Origin: Bradyrhizobium sp.
GTDB lineage: Bacteria > Pseudomonadota > Alphaproteobacteria > Rhizobiales > Xanthobacteraceae
Direction: 5' to 3'
Assembly (NCBI RefSeq): GCF_016219575.1
Contig: NZ_JACRMG010000020.1
Location: forward strand, 182,536-246,535
DNA: 64,000 nucleotides
Of this stretch, positions 53,051 to 62,019 are shown piece after piece (position 1 is the first letter of the stretch; each line of letters opens with the position of its first letter). Below the pieces are notes generated by a model, which saw only the letters and a program-made list of their open reading frames with translations, ran no database searches and had not been told where the DNA came from. The position numbers were made by a program, and so were the translations under genes.

Positions 53051-54028
53051 TCATTCGATCACCTCGTCGGCACTGGCGAGTAAGACGGGCGGCACTTTGA
53101 GGCCGAGTGTCTTGGCTGTTCTCAGATTGATGACAAATTCGAACCTGGTTGACTGAACGACGGGCAGGTCTGCAGGTTTCGCGCCCTTCAAAATTCGGCC
53201 GGCATAGGCGCCAATCTGACGATAGGCATTGGAAAGATTGGTGCCATAGCTCATCAGGCCGCCGGCTGCGACAAACTCTCGGAATTCGAAGATTGCCGGC
53301 ACCGCATTGCGGGCAGCGAGGCCAACAAGTTGTTCGCGGCGGCTGTTGAAAAATGGGGAGGTGCAGACCATGAGCGCGCCGGTGCCCTGTTGTTTGAGCG
53401 CAGCGAAGGCTCCAGTGAAATCGGTGTCTGTATTGGCTCGCACGACGACGAGTCGCACGCCAATTTTGTCCGCAGCTTCCTGCGCGTCCCGTATCTGGTT
53501 TTCTGAACCTGAATAGTGTGGATTGACCAGCACCGCCAACGTAGCCGCCTCGGGAACCATCTCGCGCAACAGCCCCAGCCGCTTTCCGTGCAGCGCCGTG
53601 GTCAGAAAATAAAGCCCGGTGATGTTGCCGTCCGGCCGGCTGAGGTTGCTGACGAGGCCGAGTTTAACCGGGTCGCTGCCGACAGCGAAGATAACCGGAA
53701 TTCTTGCAGTCGCCTGCTTTGCGGCGAGTGCCCCAGGGTTGCTTGTTACAACGATTGCACTGACCTGTCGCTGAGCCAGTTCGGTCGCGAGCTCTGGCAG
53801 CCGATCGAATTGCCCGTCTGCAAAGCGATACTCGATTGCCACATTCTGGCCCTCGACATAACTCGATTCCTTCAGACCTTCACGAAACGCCTCGATCTGC
53901 GAGAGAATCAGTCCGCGCGATCCAGGATTCAGGAAGCCAATCACTGGCATTGCGCCCTGCTGTGCCCGCGCCGCGAGCGGATATGCCGTCGCGCCGCCGA
54001 CCAGGCCGATAAACTCGCGCCGCTGCAT
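53051..54028 (-). CDS. ABC transporter substrate-binding protein, TrpX/ABC_sub_bind family
   Basis: A 325-residue binding protein. The N-terminus MQRREFIGLVGGATAYPLAA has a Tat-like RR motif. The body matches PF04392-type proteins: PVIGFLNPGSRGLILSQIEAFREGLKE, YRFADGQFDRLPELATELAQRQV and FLTTALHGKRLGLLREMVPEAATLAVL. No permease or ATPase is adjacent, which is common for the many stand-alone copies in Bradyrhizobium. The start at 54028 is chosen because of the signal; the frame continues upstream through repeat-like sequence. Confidence 0.85.
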   Translation of the reverse strand: MQRREFIGLVGGATAYPLAARAQQGAMPVIGFLNPGSRGLILSQIEAFREGLKESSYVEGQNVAIEYRFADGQFDRLPELATELAQRQVSAIVVTSNPGALAAKQATARIPVIFAVGSDPVKLGLVSNLSRPDGNITGLYFLTTALHGKRLGLLREMVPEAATLAVLVNPHYSGSENQIRDAQEAADKIGVRLVVVRANTDTDFTGAFAALKQQGTGALMVCTSPFFNSRREQLVGLAARNAVPAIFEFREFVAAGGLMSYGTNLSNAYRQIGAYAGRILKGAKPADLPVVQSTRFEFVINLRTAKTLGLKVPPVLLASADEVIE

Positions 54029-54207
54029 GTCCACACCTAAGCTGAGGAGAAGGCATCGTAGCGGCTCAAGCCAGCACTTGGATAGGGACAAAAGCGGCTT
54101 CGCTACGGCAACACGCGATGCTGCCAATGACCGTTGAGGGTCAAAAGCCGACATCGGCGGACGATCAGAGGAAGTCTGCTTTACCCCTAGGAGCGGACAT
54201 CTCGCAT

Positions 54208-54222
54208 TTATGAGTACACGTC
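54208..54222. repeat. Right arm of the 15-base inverted repeat
   Basis: ATTTATGAGTACACG, exact reverse complement of the left arm at 51437-51451. It abuts the end of the ModA-like gene. Confidence 0.6.
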
Positions 54223-55017
54223 CTAGTTCGTGGCGCTTGTCGGGATCGGATCCAACCCGCTCTTGACGATGGCTTCGCGCGCCGCAGGCGAGGCCAGGAA
54301 TTTGATCAGCGCCCGGCCTGCGTCCGGCTCTTTCGAGACTGTGGCGATACCGGCCGAGAACACCGTGATGCGCTGCAGTTCGTCCGGCAACGGCCCGACA
54401 ATGTCGACGCCGGCAACCGGTTTCAATTCGCTGATCTGCTGAAAGCCGATCTCGGCATCGCCGTGGGCCACGATCTCGCCGACGGGTGTGGCCGGGATCT
54501 TTCGCGCCTTGCCCTTCATCTCTTCGGCGATGCCGAGCTTCTGGAACATCTCGGTCGAGACGTAGACGCCGCTGGCGCTGTCGGAATAGGCAATAGTCTT
54601 CGCCGCCAGCAACGCGCGCTTGACCGCATCCGCGGTGCCGATGTCGGGTTTCGGCGCGCCGGACTTCACGGCAATGCCGATCGGCGACTTCACGAGATCG
54701 ACGCTCGAGCCTTGCATGACCTTGCCCTTGTCAGCGAGATCCTTCAGCGCATAGCCGACCATGATCAGGACGTCGGCGGGCTCGCCGCGCTCCAGCCGCA
54801 CCGGAATGGCATTCACGGTGGTGCCCATCGAGGGACCGCGTGCGGTGAGCACCTTGTGGCCGGTGGCGCGTTCGAATTCGGGCACCAGCACTTCATAGGC
54901 GGCGGAGAGTCCGCCGGAGATCATCACCCGGATTTCGGCGGCGGAGGCGGGCGGGGCAAGCAGCAGCAGGCAGAGAAGGACAGGCACAAATGTGCTCAGG
55001 CGTGCTGAGAGCCGCAT
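54223..55017 (-). CDS. ModA-like periplasmic substrate-binding protein
   Basis: A 264-residue family-2-type binding protein. The signal peptide (FVPVLLCLLLLAPPASA) is followed by EIRVMISGGLSAAYEVLVPEFE and the ligand loop ARGPSMGTTVNAIPVRLERGEPADVLIM. SPIGIAVKSGAPKPDI and YSDSASGVYVSTEMFQKLGI correspond to the second lobe. Members bind molybdate or related oxyanions, but stand-alone relatives like this may bind other ligands. No modBC genes are nearby. Confidence 0.78.
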   Translation of the reverse strand: MRLSARLSTFVPVLLCLLLLAPPASAAEIRVMISGGLSAAYEVLVPEFERATGHKVLTARGPSMGTTVNAIPVRLERGEPADVLIMVGYALKDLADKGKVMQGSSVDLVKSPIGIAVKSGAPKPDIGTADAVKRALLAAKTIAYSDSASGVYVSTEMFQKLGIAEEMKGKARKIPATPVGEIVAHGDAEIGFQQISELKPVAGVDIVGPLPDELQRITVFSAGIATVSKEPDAGRALIKFLASPAAREAIVKSGLDPIPTSATN

Positions 55018-55108
55018 GGCCGTGTCCTCCCGGGACGTTTTGTTGGGAGGAATGCTAGCGCTTATTCGGGAGGCGAGCCAGTCGTCACCGCGAGGAGCCG
55101 GAGTGCCC

Positions 55109-56332
55109 TCACGAATTAACGTGGACGAAATCGCGCAGCAGCGGATAGATCTCGTTGTTCCACTTCTTGCCGGAGAACACGCCGTAATGGCCGACGCCGG
55201 CCTGCATGTGATGCACCTTGCGATAGGCGCGCACGCCGGAGCAGAGGTCCTGCGCCGCCAGTGTCTGGCCGATCGAGCAGATGTCGTCCTTCTCGCCCTC
55301 GACCGTCATCAGCCCCATGCGCCTGATCGCCGCCGGGTTCACCGCCCGGCCGCGGTGCATCAGCTTGCCCTGCGGCAGGAGATGTTCCTGGAACACGTCG
55401 CGTACGGTCTCGATGTAGAATTCCGCCGGCAGGTCCATGACGGCAAAATACTCGTCGTAGAAGGTCTTGATGATCTCGGCCTTTTCCTTCTCGCCCTTGG
55501 CGATGTGGTGGGCGAGGTCCATGTGCTGCTTGATGTGGCGCTCGAGGTTCATCGACACGAACGCCGAGAGCTGCACGAAGCCGGGATAGACCTTGCGGAA
55601 CGCGCCCTTGCACTGCACCGGCACGTAGTTGATCAAATTGCTCTCGAACCAGCCGATCGGCTTGCTCTTGGCGAATTCGTTGACCTTGGTCGGCAGGATG
55701 CGCGTGTCGATCGGGCCCGCCATCAGGGTCAGCGTCGCCGGGCGCGCAGGGTGGTCGTCCTCGCACATGATCGCGGCTGCCGCCAGCGCCGACACCGAGG
55801 GCTGGCAGATCGCCACCATGTGGGAGCGCGGCCCGAGCTTGTCCATGAAGGTGATGAGATGATCGGTGTAGTCCTCGAGCCCGAAGCGGCCGCGGTCGAG
55901 AGGGATGTCGCGTGGATTGTGCCAGTCGGTGATGTAGACGTCGTGGTCCTGCAGCAGCGTCTTCACGGTGCCGCGCAAGAGCGTGGCAAAATGGCCAGAC
56001 ATCGGCGCCACCAGCAGCAGCCGCGGCAGCTCGGGGCCGTCCTCCTTCTTGAAGTGCAGCAGCGAGCCGAACGGCGTCGCATAGGTGACTTCCTCCGTGA
56101 CCGCGAGCTCGCGGTTGCCCACCATGACCGTGCCGATGCCGTAGTCCGGGCGGGTGTAGGTCAGCGTCGAGCGCGAGATCAGCTCCAGCGCAGCGGCGAG
56201 CCTGCCGAACAGCCGGTCAGAGCCGCCCTGCGGCACCAGATTGAGATATTTCAGCGCGTTGGCCGCGCCCGACCGCCACGGCGCCGCGAGGTCCATCTGG
56301 TTCTGCCAGGCCTGGTACATCATTGACATCAT
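55109..56332 (-). CDS. Intracellular polyhydroxyalkanoate (PHB) depolymerase
   Basis: A 407-residue alpha/beta hydrolase that mobilises stored poly-3-hydroxybutyrate. The nucleophile is a cysteine in MVAICQPSVSALAAA (about residue 175), the mark of the PhaZ1-type intracellular enzymes. YITDWHNPRDIPLDRGRFGLEDY and the C-terminal GVGHYGVFSGKKWNNEIYPLLR (catalytic His) are also diagnostic. Start at 56332 follows GGAAG. Links with the fatty-acid genes in the window are plausible but not by operon. Confidence 0.9.
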   Translation of the reverse strand: MMSMMYQAWQNQMDLAAPWRSGAANALKYLNLVPQGGSDRLFGRLAAALELISRSTLTYTRPDYGIGTVMVGNRELAVTEEVTYATPFGSLLHFKKEDGPELPRLLLVAPMSGHFATLLRGTVKTLLQDHDVYITDWHNPRDIPLDRGRFGLEDYTDHLITFMDKLGPRSHMVAICQPSVSALAAAAIMCEDDHPARPATLTLMAGPIDTRILPTKVNEFAKSKPIGWFESNLINYVPVQCKGAFRKVYPGFVQLSAFVSMNLERHIKQHMDLAHHIAKGEKEKAEIIKTFYDEYFAVMDLPAEFYIETVRDVFQEHLLPQGKLMHRGRAVNPAAIRRMGLMTVEGEKDDICSIGQTLAAQDLCSGVRAYRKVHHMQAGVGHYGVFSGKKWNNEIYPLLRDFVHVNS

Positions 56333-56523
56333 TCACTTCCGCCCCTGCCTCCCAGGTCATGCAATATCGGAGCCAAAGCGGGGCGGGAGGGGCATCAAAC
56401 TGGCACGTCGCTTGCTGCAAAAAGGCCCGAACCACGGGGTAAGAGAGCCCGGCTGCGGCCGCGCGCGCGGCGCCGGCGGCCGGTATTGCCCGAACCGGGC
56501 ATGTAGCGTGAGGGAAAGGCCAG

Positions 56524-57180
56524 ATGGCAAAGACCACACTGACCATCAGCAGCAAGAACTACTCGTCATGGTCGTTGCGCGGCTGGCTGCTGGCGAAATT
56601 CTCAGGCCTGGATTTCGAGGAGATCGTCACCGCGCCGGATGATCCGTCGGCCCGCGCCGAAATCCTGCTGCTGTCGTCCTCGATCCTGGTGCCGTGCCTG
56701 CGCCACGAGGGCGCCACCGTCTGGGACACGCTGGCGATCGCCGAATACCTCAACGAGATCTGTCCCGGCGCCGGGCTGCTGCCTGCCGACCGCGTGCAGC
56801 GCGCGCATTGCCGCTCGATCTGCGGCGAAATCCATTCCGGCTTCACCACGCTGCGCGCCTCGCTGCCGGTCAATCTCAAGGGGCATTTTCCCGGCTTCAA
56901 GATCTGGTCGCGCGCCCAGGCCGACATCGACCGCGTCTGCACCATCTGGCGCGAGTGCCTCGCCAAGTCCGGCGGGCCGTTCCTGTTCGGTGCGCAGCGC
57001 ACCATGGCGGATGCGATGTATGCGCCGGTCGTGACGCGCTTCATGACCTATGACGTCAGGCTGGAGCCGAAGCTGGCCGCCTATGCCAGGACCATCATGG
57101 CCATGCCGGAAATGAAGGAATGGATCGACGCGGCGCTCGCCGAGCCTGCCGACATCGAGGAGCTCGAGGTCGAATATTAG
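56524..57180 (+). CDS. Glutathione S-transferase family protein
   Basis: A 218-residue GST. The thioredoxin-like N-terminal domain has LTISSKNYSSWSLRGWLLAKF, with a serine as candidate catalytic residue, and the glutathione-binding VPCLRHEGATVWDTLAIAEYLNEI (residues about 57-80). The all-helical C-terminal domain includes SGGPFLFGAQRTMADAMYAPVV. GAGGGAAAGG precedes the ATG. Substrate unknown. Confidence 0.9.
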   Translation: MAKTTLTISSKNYSSWSLRGWLLAKFSGLDFEEIVTAPDDPSARAEILLLSSSILVPCLRHEGATVWDTLAIAEYLNEICPGAGLLPADRVQRAHCRSICGEIHSGFTTLRASLPVNLKGHFPGFKIWSRAQADIDRVCTIWRECLAKSGGPFLFGAQRTMADAMYAPVVTRFMTYDVRLEPKLAAYARTIMAMPEMKEWIDAALAEPADIEELEVEY

Positions 57181-57479
57181 GCACGCCTGCCCGCGCCTTG
57201 CGCGTCCGGCGGGCTCACGCCGCAGGCATGCTCTTGCCCAAGCGCGTGCCATGGCAGCCGCCACACCGCTGCGCCCGCGCAGCCAGGTGAGCCGTAATCC
57301 CGGTTTCGCTTTCCAATCAGCGACATTGCAATCGCAAACGCTGCAATGACGCAGTGCAGCGCGTCTGGCGCGATTTTCGCATGGCAACATTTCAGCCGTG
57401 ACCGCAATGACGCGCCGCTGCCGAAAATTTGGACGCTTCGCCCCTTGCGTGCTCACGAACGAGAACAATGGAGGCGTCA
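57181..57479. other. Intergenic segment before the cupin gene
   Basis: About 300 bases with no convincing gene. GCAATGACGC repeats loosely near 57344 and 57401. The right end carries GGAGG for the cupin gene. Confidence 0.4.
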
Positions 57480-57914
57480 ATGAACCAGCACGCGGCAGTC
57501 GGCAAGTTCTCCCACATCAAGCCCGGCGACACCGACTACAAGGGCGGGGGCCTGCGCGACTTCTTCCTGTATCGCGACCTCGGCATTGCGGATGCGACCG
57601 GCGGGCAGGTGATCTGCCATCTGGTCAAGGCCAATCCCGATTGCCCGCCGGAGAACGGCACCGGCTGGCATCGCCACGATTGCGAATTCCAGATCGTCAT
57701 CATGATGAAGGGCTGGGCGCGCTTCATGTACGAGGACAAGCCGACCCTGGTGCAGGCCGGCGACGTCGTGCACCAGCGGCCGGGCATCGTGCACTACCTG
57801 TTCGATTACTCGCCGGACATGGAATACATGGAAATCGTCAGCCCCGCCGATTTCAAGACCGTCGACATGCCGCCGGCCACCGACAAGGTGCCGCCGGTCA
57901 CGCCGTGGAGGTGA
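57480..57914 (+). CDS. Cupin domain protein
   Basis: A 144-residue single-cupin protein. The metal-binding motif is GTGWHRHDCEFQIVIMMKGWARF (residues about 60-82), with two histidines and a glutamate, and the second box is VQAGDVVHQRPGIVHYLFDYSPDMEYME. The ATG at 57480 follows GGAGG by five bases. Small cupins of this type can be dioxygenases, isomerases or sensors; the role here is open. A small reading frame follows directly. Confidence 0.8.
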   Translation: MNQHAAVGKFSHIKPGDTDYKGGGLRDFFLYRDLGIADATGGQVICHLVKANPDCPPENGTGWHRHDCEFQIVIMMKGWARFMYEDKPTLVQAGDVVHQRPGIVHYLFDYSPDMEYMEIVSPADFKTVDMPPATDKVPPVTPWR

Positions 57915-57919
57915 GCGCC

Positions 57920-58057
57920 ATGTCGTCCCCCGAGGAGTTAACCCTTGTCATCGGCCGCTGGCTGTGGCCCTTCGTGGCCGTGCTGCATGTTGTGCGGTTT
58001 TTCCGGCCGGTGCCGACATCTAGCCGTGAACAGGTGAGTACGGCGCGCCATCGCTGA
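57920..58057 (+). CDS. Possible small membrane protein of 45 residues
   Basis: The frame starts MSSPEELTLVIGRWLWPF and continues AVLHVVRFFRPVP, giving one hydrophobic helix at residues about 7-27. GGAGGTGA at 57906-57913, overlapping the cupin stop codon, is a perfect ribosome-binding site six bases before the ATG. Translation coupled to the cupin gene is therefore likely. No family is recognised. Confidence 0.5.
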   Translation: MSSPEELTLVIGRWLWPFVAVLHVVRFFRPVPTSSREQVSTARHR

Positions 58058-58141
58058 TTCGGGCGCGGTTTGTTCGAAGCGCGTTCCGAACGTTAAGAAG
58101 ACCTCGCGCCTGCGTCGCGTTTTGATACAGGCGCGCTTCTC

Positions 58142-58366
58142 TTACGCCGCGCCGGGCTGTTTGACGCGCGGCAGCCGCCAGCCGATCACGGTCGCTTCGA
58201 CGGCGCCGCCGGATTGGTCATTGCGCCACTGGCCATCGACAAAGCGGCAGGCAAACGGCAATTGATACGTTCCGCTGTGATCCTCGCACAGCACCTCGAC
58301 TGCCTGTTCCGGCGGAGGAGCGCCAAGTCCGTCGAACTGCGCCAGCCGCTTTTCCCGCGTTGCCAT
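58142..58366 (-). CDS. Small conserved hypothetical protein
   Basis: 74 residues: MATREKRLAQFDGLGAPPPE, then VLCEDHSGTYQLPFACRFVDGQW and a C-terminal VEATVIGWRLP. Acidic, with two cysteines. The start has AGGGTGAC upstream. It looks like a genuine short cytoplasmic protein; no function can be assigned. Confidence 0.55.
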   Translation of the reverse strand: MATREKRLAQFDGLGAPPPEQAVEVLCEDHSGTYQLPFACRFVDGQWRNDQSGGAVEATVIGWRLPRVKQPGAA

Positions 58367-58510
58367 TTGTCACCCTGTCCACGCTTCGCCAATTACGCCC
58401 ACCCGGTTCCGGACCGCCCGGTCGCACACGGGCGATCTATAGGATACGATTGTGGTATCTGTGGCGCTTCATGCCGGCTGCGTGCAAATTGACGTGATCG
58501 AGGTTTTCCG

Positions 58511-58879
58511 ATGGGGCGTTTCATGATCGGCCGGATCGTCGTTGCCGCTGTCTGCGCGGTGTTCTGCCTGTTGCCGCAAGCCAGCCACGCCCAGGACGTC
58601 CCGGGCATCGAGATCTGCACCGTGGAAAAGACCATGGAGCGGCGCACCTCCTGCCTGCAGAGCAATGTCGATTTCCTGCAGAAGACCATCACGAAACTCT
58701 CGCTCGACAATCAGCGCAGGCTGGATGCGGCCTACCGGCAGATCGACGGCCTGAAGGCGGCCGTGGCGTCGCTGGAGAAACTGGTCGAGGAACAGAAGAA
58801 GGCGATTGAGGAGGTGAAGAAGGCTGCCGCGCCGCCGGCGAAGAACGCGGCGCCGGCCGCGAAAGAGGGCGCGAAGTAG
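58511..58879 (+). CDS. Exported coiled-coil protein
   Basis: 122 residues. A signal peptide (IVVAAVCAVFCLLPQASHA) is followed by GIEICTVEKTMERRTSCLQSN with two cysteines that may pair, and then a continuous coiled coil (residues about 48-100, heptads such as IDGLKAAVASLEKLVEEQKK). An Ala/Pro/Lys tail ends the protein. Function unknown; a periplasmic structural or cell-wall role is a guess. A start at 58523 is also possible. Confidence 0.65.
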   Translation: MGRFMIGRIVVAAVCAVFCLLPQASHAQDVPGIEICTVEKTMERRTSCLQSNVDFLQKTITKLSLDNQRRLDAAYRQIDGLKAAVASLEKLVEEQKKAIEEVKKAAAPPAKNAAPAAKEGAK

Positions 58880-58983
58880 CCGCACGATTGCCTCCGGTTC
58901 CTCCGAACGAGAGCAAGGACTGTCAAACGCGCCGCCTTCGCAGCGGGCATGATGCGGACGCTTCGAAGGAGAGCCGTTTTCCC

Positions 58984-59823
58984 ATGAATCCCGCCCAGAA
59001 GGCGCTGTGGTATGTCGAGAGCCATCTCGCCGACAGCCTGACGCTCGACGAGATCGCATCCGTCGGCGGCGTGTCGCGCTTTCACATGGTGCGGGCGTTA
59101 GCGGAAGCGACGGGAATGTCGGTCATGCGCTATGTGCGCGCCCGCCGCCTCACCAAGGCGGCGCGCTCGCTGGCCAAAGGTGCGCCCGACATTCTTACGC
59201 TGGCGCTGGAAGCGGACTACGGCTCCCACGAAGCATTCACCCGCGCGTTCCGCGACCATTTCGGCGTCACGCCGGAGCAGGTACGCGCCGCAACCTGCCT
59301 CGACAAGCTCAAGCTACAGGAGCCGATCATGATGGACTCCACGCCCACGACCGATCTGCAACCGCCGCGTTTCGAGACCGCCAGGGCGTTGCTCGTTGCC
59401 GGCGTCGGCGAGCGGTACAATTTCTGCGACAATGGCGGCGCCAACATCCCCAATCAATGGCAGCTCTTTCACCAGAGGGCCGGCGACATCCCCGACCGCG
59501 TCGGCAACGTCGCCTATGGCGTCTGCTGCAATGGCGATGATTCCGGCAATTTCGACTACATCGCAGGCGTCGAGGTTTCCGATTTCTCCGACCTGCCGCG
59601 CGAGTTCGCGCGGGTCCGCATCCCGGCGCAGCGCTATGTGGTGTTCACCCACCGCGAGCACGTCTCCACCATCCGCCGCACCGTCAGCGCGATCTGGAAT
59701 CAATGGCTGCCGCAGTCCGCCCTGAAGGTCGCCGATGCGCCAAGCTTCGAGCGCTATGACGAGAAGTTCGATCCGGCCACCGGCAATGGCGGGCTGGAGA
59801 TCTGGGTGCCGGTGCAGGAATAG
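58984..59823 (+). CDS. AraC family regulator with GyrI-like effector domain
   Basis: A 279-residue regulator. The N-terminal AraC DNA-binding domain has SLTLDEIASVGGVSRFHMVRAL and ALEADYGSHEAFTRAFRDHFGVTPEQVR (residues about 16-105). The C-terminal half is a GyrI-like (SOUL/Rob-type) small-molecule domain with YVVFTHREHVSTIRRTVSAIWNQWLP and the closing GGLEIWVPV. Such proteins sense drugs or hydrophobic compounds. The start at 58984 follows AAGGAGAG. No clear target is adjacent. Confidence 0.88.
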   Translation: MNPAQKALWYVESHLADSLTLDEIASVGGVSRFHMVRALAEATGMSVMRYVRARRLTKAARSLAKGAPDILTLALEADYGSHEAFTRAFRDHFGVTPEQVRAATCLDKLKLQEPIMMDSTPTTDLQPPRFETARALLVAGVGERYNFCDNGGANIPNQWQLFHQRAGDIPDRVGNVAYGVCCNGDDSGNFDYIAGVEVSDFSDLPREFARVRIPAQRYVVFTHREHVSTIRRTVSAIWNQWLPQSALKVADAPSFERYDEKFDPATGNGGLEIWVPVQE

Positions 59824-59831
59824 CCTAGTCC

Positions 59832-59915
59832 GTAGGATGGGTAGAGCGAAAGCGAAACCCATCATCTTTCGTCGCGTTGCCAGGGATGGGTTTCGCTGCG
59901 CCCTACCCATCCTAC
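59832..59915. repeat. Dispersed palindromic repeat, family A
   Basis: GTAGGATGGGTAGAGCGAAAGCG at the left and CGCTGCGCCCTACCCATCCTAC at the right form the inverted pair. It follows the AraC-type gene. Confidence 0.85.
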
Positions 59916-60110
59916 AAATGGGCATCGGTGGCGATTGCACCGAGGACGACGAATTGCACCGCTTCGCGCAACGCAGCCCTGCGCTGCGGGGCGGTCCGCA
60001 CTTGCTTGGCAAGCCACATCGACTTTGCCATAACGGACGCAACAAGATGTTGCGTGCGCGGGGGCTAGCCAAAAATCCGCCTGCAGCCGAAAGAGCCGGG
60101 AGGATTTTCG

Positions 60111-61037
60111 ATGGCCAATATCCGCGTTCTCGCCACCGATCTGGAATTTCCGGAAGGGCCGGTGGCGATGCCCGACGGCTCCGTGGTGCTGGTGGAAATC
60201 CGCGGGCAGCGGCTGACCCGGGTCTGGCCCGACGGCCGCAAGGAAGTGGTCGCGAAAATTCCGGGCGGGCCGAACGGCGCCGCGCTCGGCCCCGACGGCA
60301 AGATGTATGTCTGCAACAATGGCGGCTTTAGCTGGATCCCGACCCGCAACATGATCATGCCGGGACCGCAGCCGGACGATTATCAGGGCGGCTCGATCCA
60401 GCGCGTCGATCTGCAAAGCGGCAAGGTCGAGACGGTGGTTGCAAAATGCGGCGAGCATGCGCTGCGCGGGCCGAACGATCTCGTGTTCGACAGGCACGGC
60501 GGCCTGTGGTTCTCCGACCTAGGCAAGCGCCGCGCCCGCGAGATGGATGTCGGCGGGATGTATTATCTGAAGCCCGGCATGACCGACATCGTCGAGGTCG
60601 TGCACGGGGTGCTGCCGGCCAACGGCATCGGGCTGTCGCCGGACGAGAACATCGTCTACATCGCGGAGACGCCGACCGCACGGCTGTGGGCCTACGAGAT
60701 TTCCGAGCCCGGCACGCTGAAGCCGCGCGACGTGATCTATCGCGGCGAGCGCGGCAAGCCGATCGCGGGGCTCGGCGGCTACCAGATGTTCGATTCTCTT
60801 GCGGTCGAGGCGTCAGGCAATGTCTGCGTCGCCACGCTGATCTCGGGCTGCATCTCCGTGATTGCGCCCGACGGCACGCTGGTGGAGCAGGTGCCGACCG
60901 GCGACCGCGTCACCACCAACATCGCCTTCGGCGGGCCCGGGCTGAAGACCGCCTACATCACGCTGTCCGGCAAGGGCGAACTGATCGCGATGGACTGGCC
61001 GCGGCCGGGATTGCCGCTGAATTTTTTGAACAGATGA
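60111..61037 (+). CDS. SMP-30/gluconolactonase family protein
   Basis: A 308-residue six-bladed beta-propeller. The family metal ligands can be placed: Glu in LEFPEGPVAMPDG (about residue 16), Asn in RGPNDLVFDRHGG, Asn in LPANGIGLSPDE and Asp in MFDSLAVEASGNV. FCNNGG-like MYVCNNGGFSW is also typical. Such enzymes open sugar lactones with a divalent cation. GGGAGG precedes the ATG. Substrate is inferred only at family level. Confidence 0.88.
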   Translation: MANIRVLATDLEFPEGPVAMPDGSVVLVEIRGQRLTRVWPDGRKEVVAKIPGGPNGAALGPDGKMYVCNNGGFSWIPTRNMIMPGPQPDDYQGGSIQRVDLQSGKVETVVAKCGEHALRGPNDLVFDRHGGLWFSDLGKRRAREMDVGGMYYLKPGMTDIVEVVHGVLPANGIGLSPDENIVYIAETPTARLWAYEISEPGTLKPRDVIYRGERGKPIAGLGGYQMFDSLAVEASGNVCVATLISGCISVIAPDGTLVEQVPTGDRVTTNIAFGGPGLKTAYITLSGKGELIAMDWPRPGLPLNFLNR

Positions 61038-61059
61038 CGAGCGCGCTAAAAGCGCGATC

Positions 61060-61138
61060 GTCATTCCGGGGCTCGCGAAGCGAGAACCCGGAATCTCGAG
61101 ATTCCGGGTCTGGTCCTTCGGGCCATCCCGGAATGACG
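61060..61138. repeat. Dispersed palindromic repeat, family B
   Basis: The same element as at 3456-3536 in the opposite order: GTCATTCCGGGGCTCGCGAAG to GGCCATCCCGGAATGAC, with the CTCGAG-centred palindrome inside. Confidence 0.85.
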
Positions 61139-61216
61139 AACGGGAGAGGCGCCAAGCGCGTCGCCGGACGATGCTATCGCATCGCCGGGAGAACCATGAG
61201 GCCACAGACGGGCCTG

Positions 61217-61255
61217 CATCCTTCGAGATGCCGCTTCGCGGCTCCTCAGGATGAG
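61217..61255. repeat. Dispersed palindromic repeat, family F
   Basis: CATCCTTCGAGATGCCGCTT at the left and CGCGGCTCCTCAGGATGAGG at the right; reverse orientation of the copy at 17374-17416. Confidence 0.6.
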
Positions 61256-61272
61256 GAGAGGGAGTGTAACGA

Positions 61273-61866
61273 ATGCCCTGGCTTGAACCGGTAACCCTCC
61301 GCGGCGCGCATGCGCGGCTGGAGCCGCTGTCGTCAGATCAGCTGGACGGACTGCTCGACGCGGTAAAGGACGGCGAGCTCTGGAAGCTCTGGTACACCTT
61401 CATCCCGACCGCGGAAAACATGAAGAAGGAGATCGACCGCCGGCTGGGCCTGCAGGCGGCCGGCTCCATGCTGCCGTTCACGGTGTTCGACGCCGACGGC
61501 AAGATCGCGGGCATGACGACGTACATGAACGTCGACATGCCGAACCGCCGGGTCGAGATCGGCTCTACATGGTATGCCAAGCGTGTGCAGCGCACGGCGC
61601 TCAACACCCAGTGCAAGCTCCTGCTGCTGCAGCACGCCTTCGAGAAGCTCGATTGCATTGCGGTAGAATTCCGCACCCATTTCTTCAACCAACAGAGCCG
61701 GCGCGGCATCGAGCGGCTCGGCGCCAAGCAGGACGGCATTTTGCGCAACCACCAGATTGCGCCGAACGGCACGTTGCGCGACACTGTGGTCTTCAGCATC
61801 ATCGCCTCGGAATGGCCGACGGTGAAGGCGCATCTGAACTATCAGTTGAACGAGAAGGCGCGGTAG
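61273..61866 (+). CDS. GNAT family N-acetyltransferase (RimJ/RimL type)
   Basis: A 197-residue acetyltransferase. It opens VTLRGAHARLEPLSSDQLDGL, has the central strand FTVFDADGKIAGMTTYMNVD and the acetyl-CoA region VEIGSTWYAKRVQRTALNTQCKLLLLQHAFE (residues about 96-126), and closes HFFNQQSRRGIERLGAKQDG. These are Acetyltransf_3 features. Acceptor unknown (protein N-terminus or small amine). GGAGAGGGAG precedes the ATG. Confidence 0.85.
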   Translation: MPWLEPVTLRGAHARLEPLSSDQLDGLLDAVKDGELWKLWYTFIPTAENMKKEIDRRLGLQAAGSMLPFTVFDADGKIAGMTTYMNVDMPNRRVEIGSTWYAKRVQRTALNTQCKLLLLQHAFEKLDCIAVEFRTHFFNQQSRRGIERLGAKQDGILRNHQIAPNGTLRDTVVFSIIASEWPTVKAHLNYQLNEKAR

Positions 61867-61873
61867 CGGCCAC

Positions 61874-62002
61874 GAGCATGATCCGGAGAAGTGGGAACCG
61901 GTTCTCCGAAAAGATCATGCTCAAACAAGAGGGAGCATGATCCCGACCCGGAGGGCCGCGTTCGCGCAAAGCGGGAAACGGTTTTCGGCAAAGATCATGC
62001 GC
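61874..62002. repeat. Two tandem palindromic repeats, family E
   Basis: The first (61874-61922) runs from GAGCATGATCCGGAG to GAAAAGATCATGCTC; the second (61933-62002) from GAGCATGATCCCGAC to GCAAAGATCATGCGC. They fill the space before the GMC oxidoreductase and extend to within 20 bases of its start. Confidence 0.75.
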
Positions 62003-62019
62003 AAACAAGAAACGGCAAA

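Noticed and set aside
51437..54222. A complete insertion sequence between the inverted arms
   Set aside because: No transposase frame is present inside, and no target-site duplication could be recognised. It is reported only as a relic.
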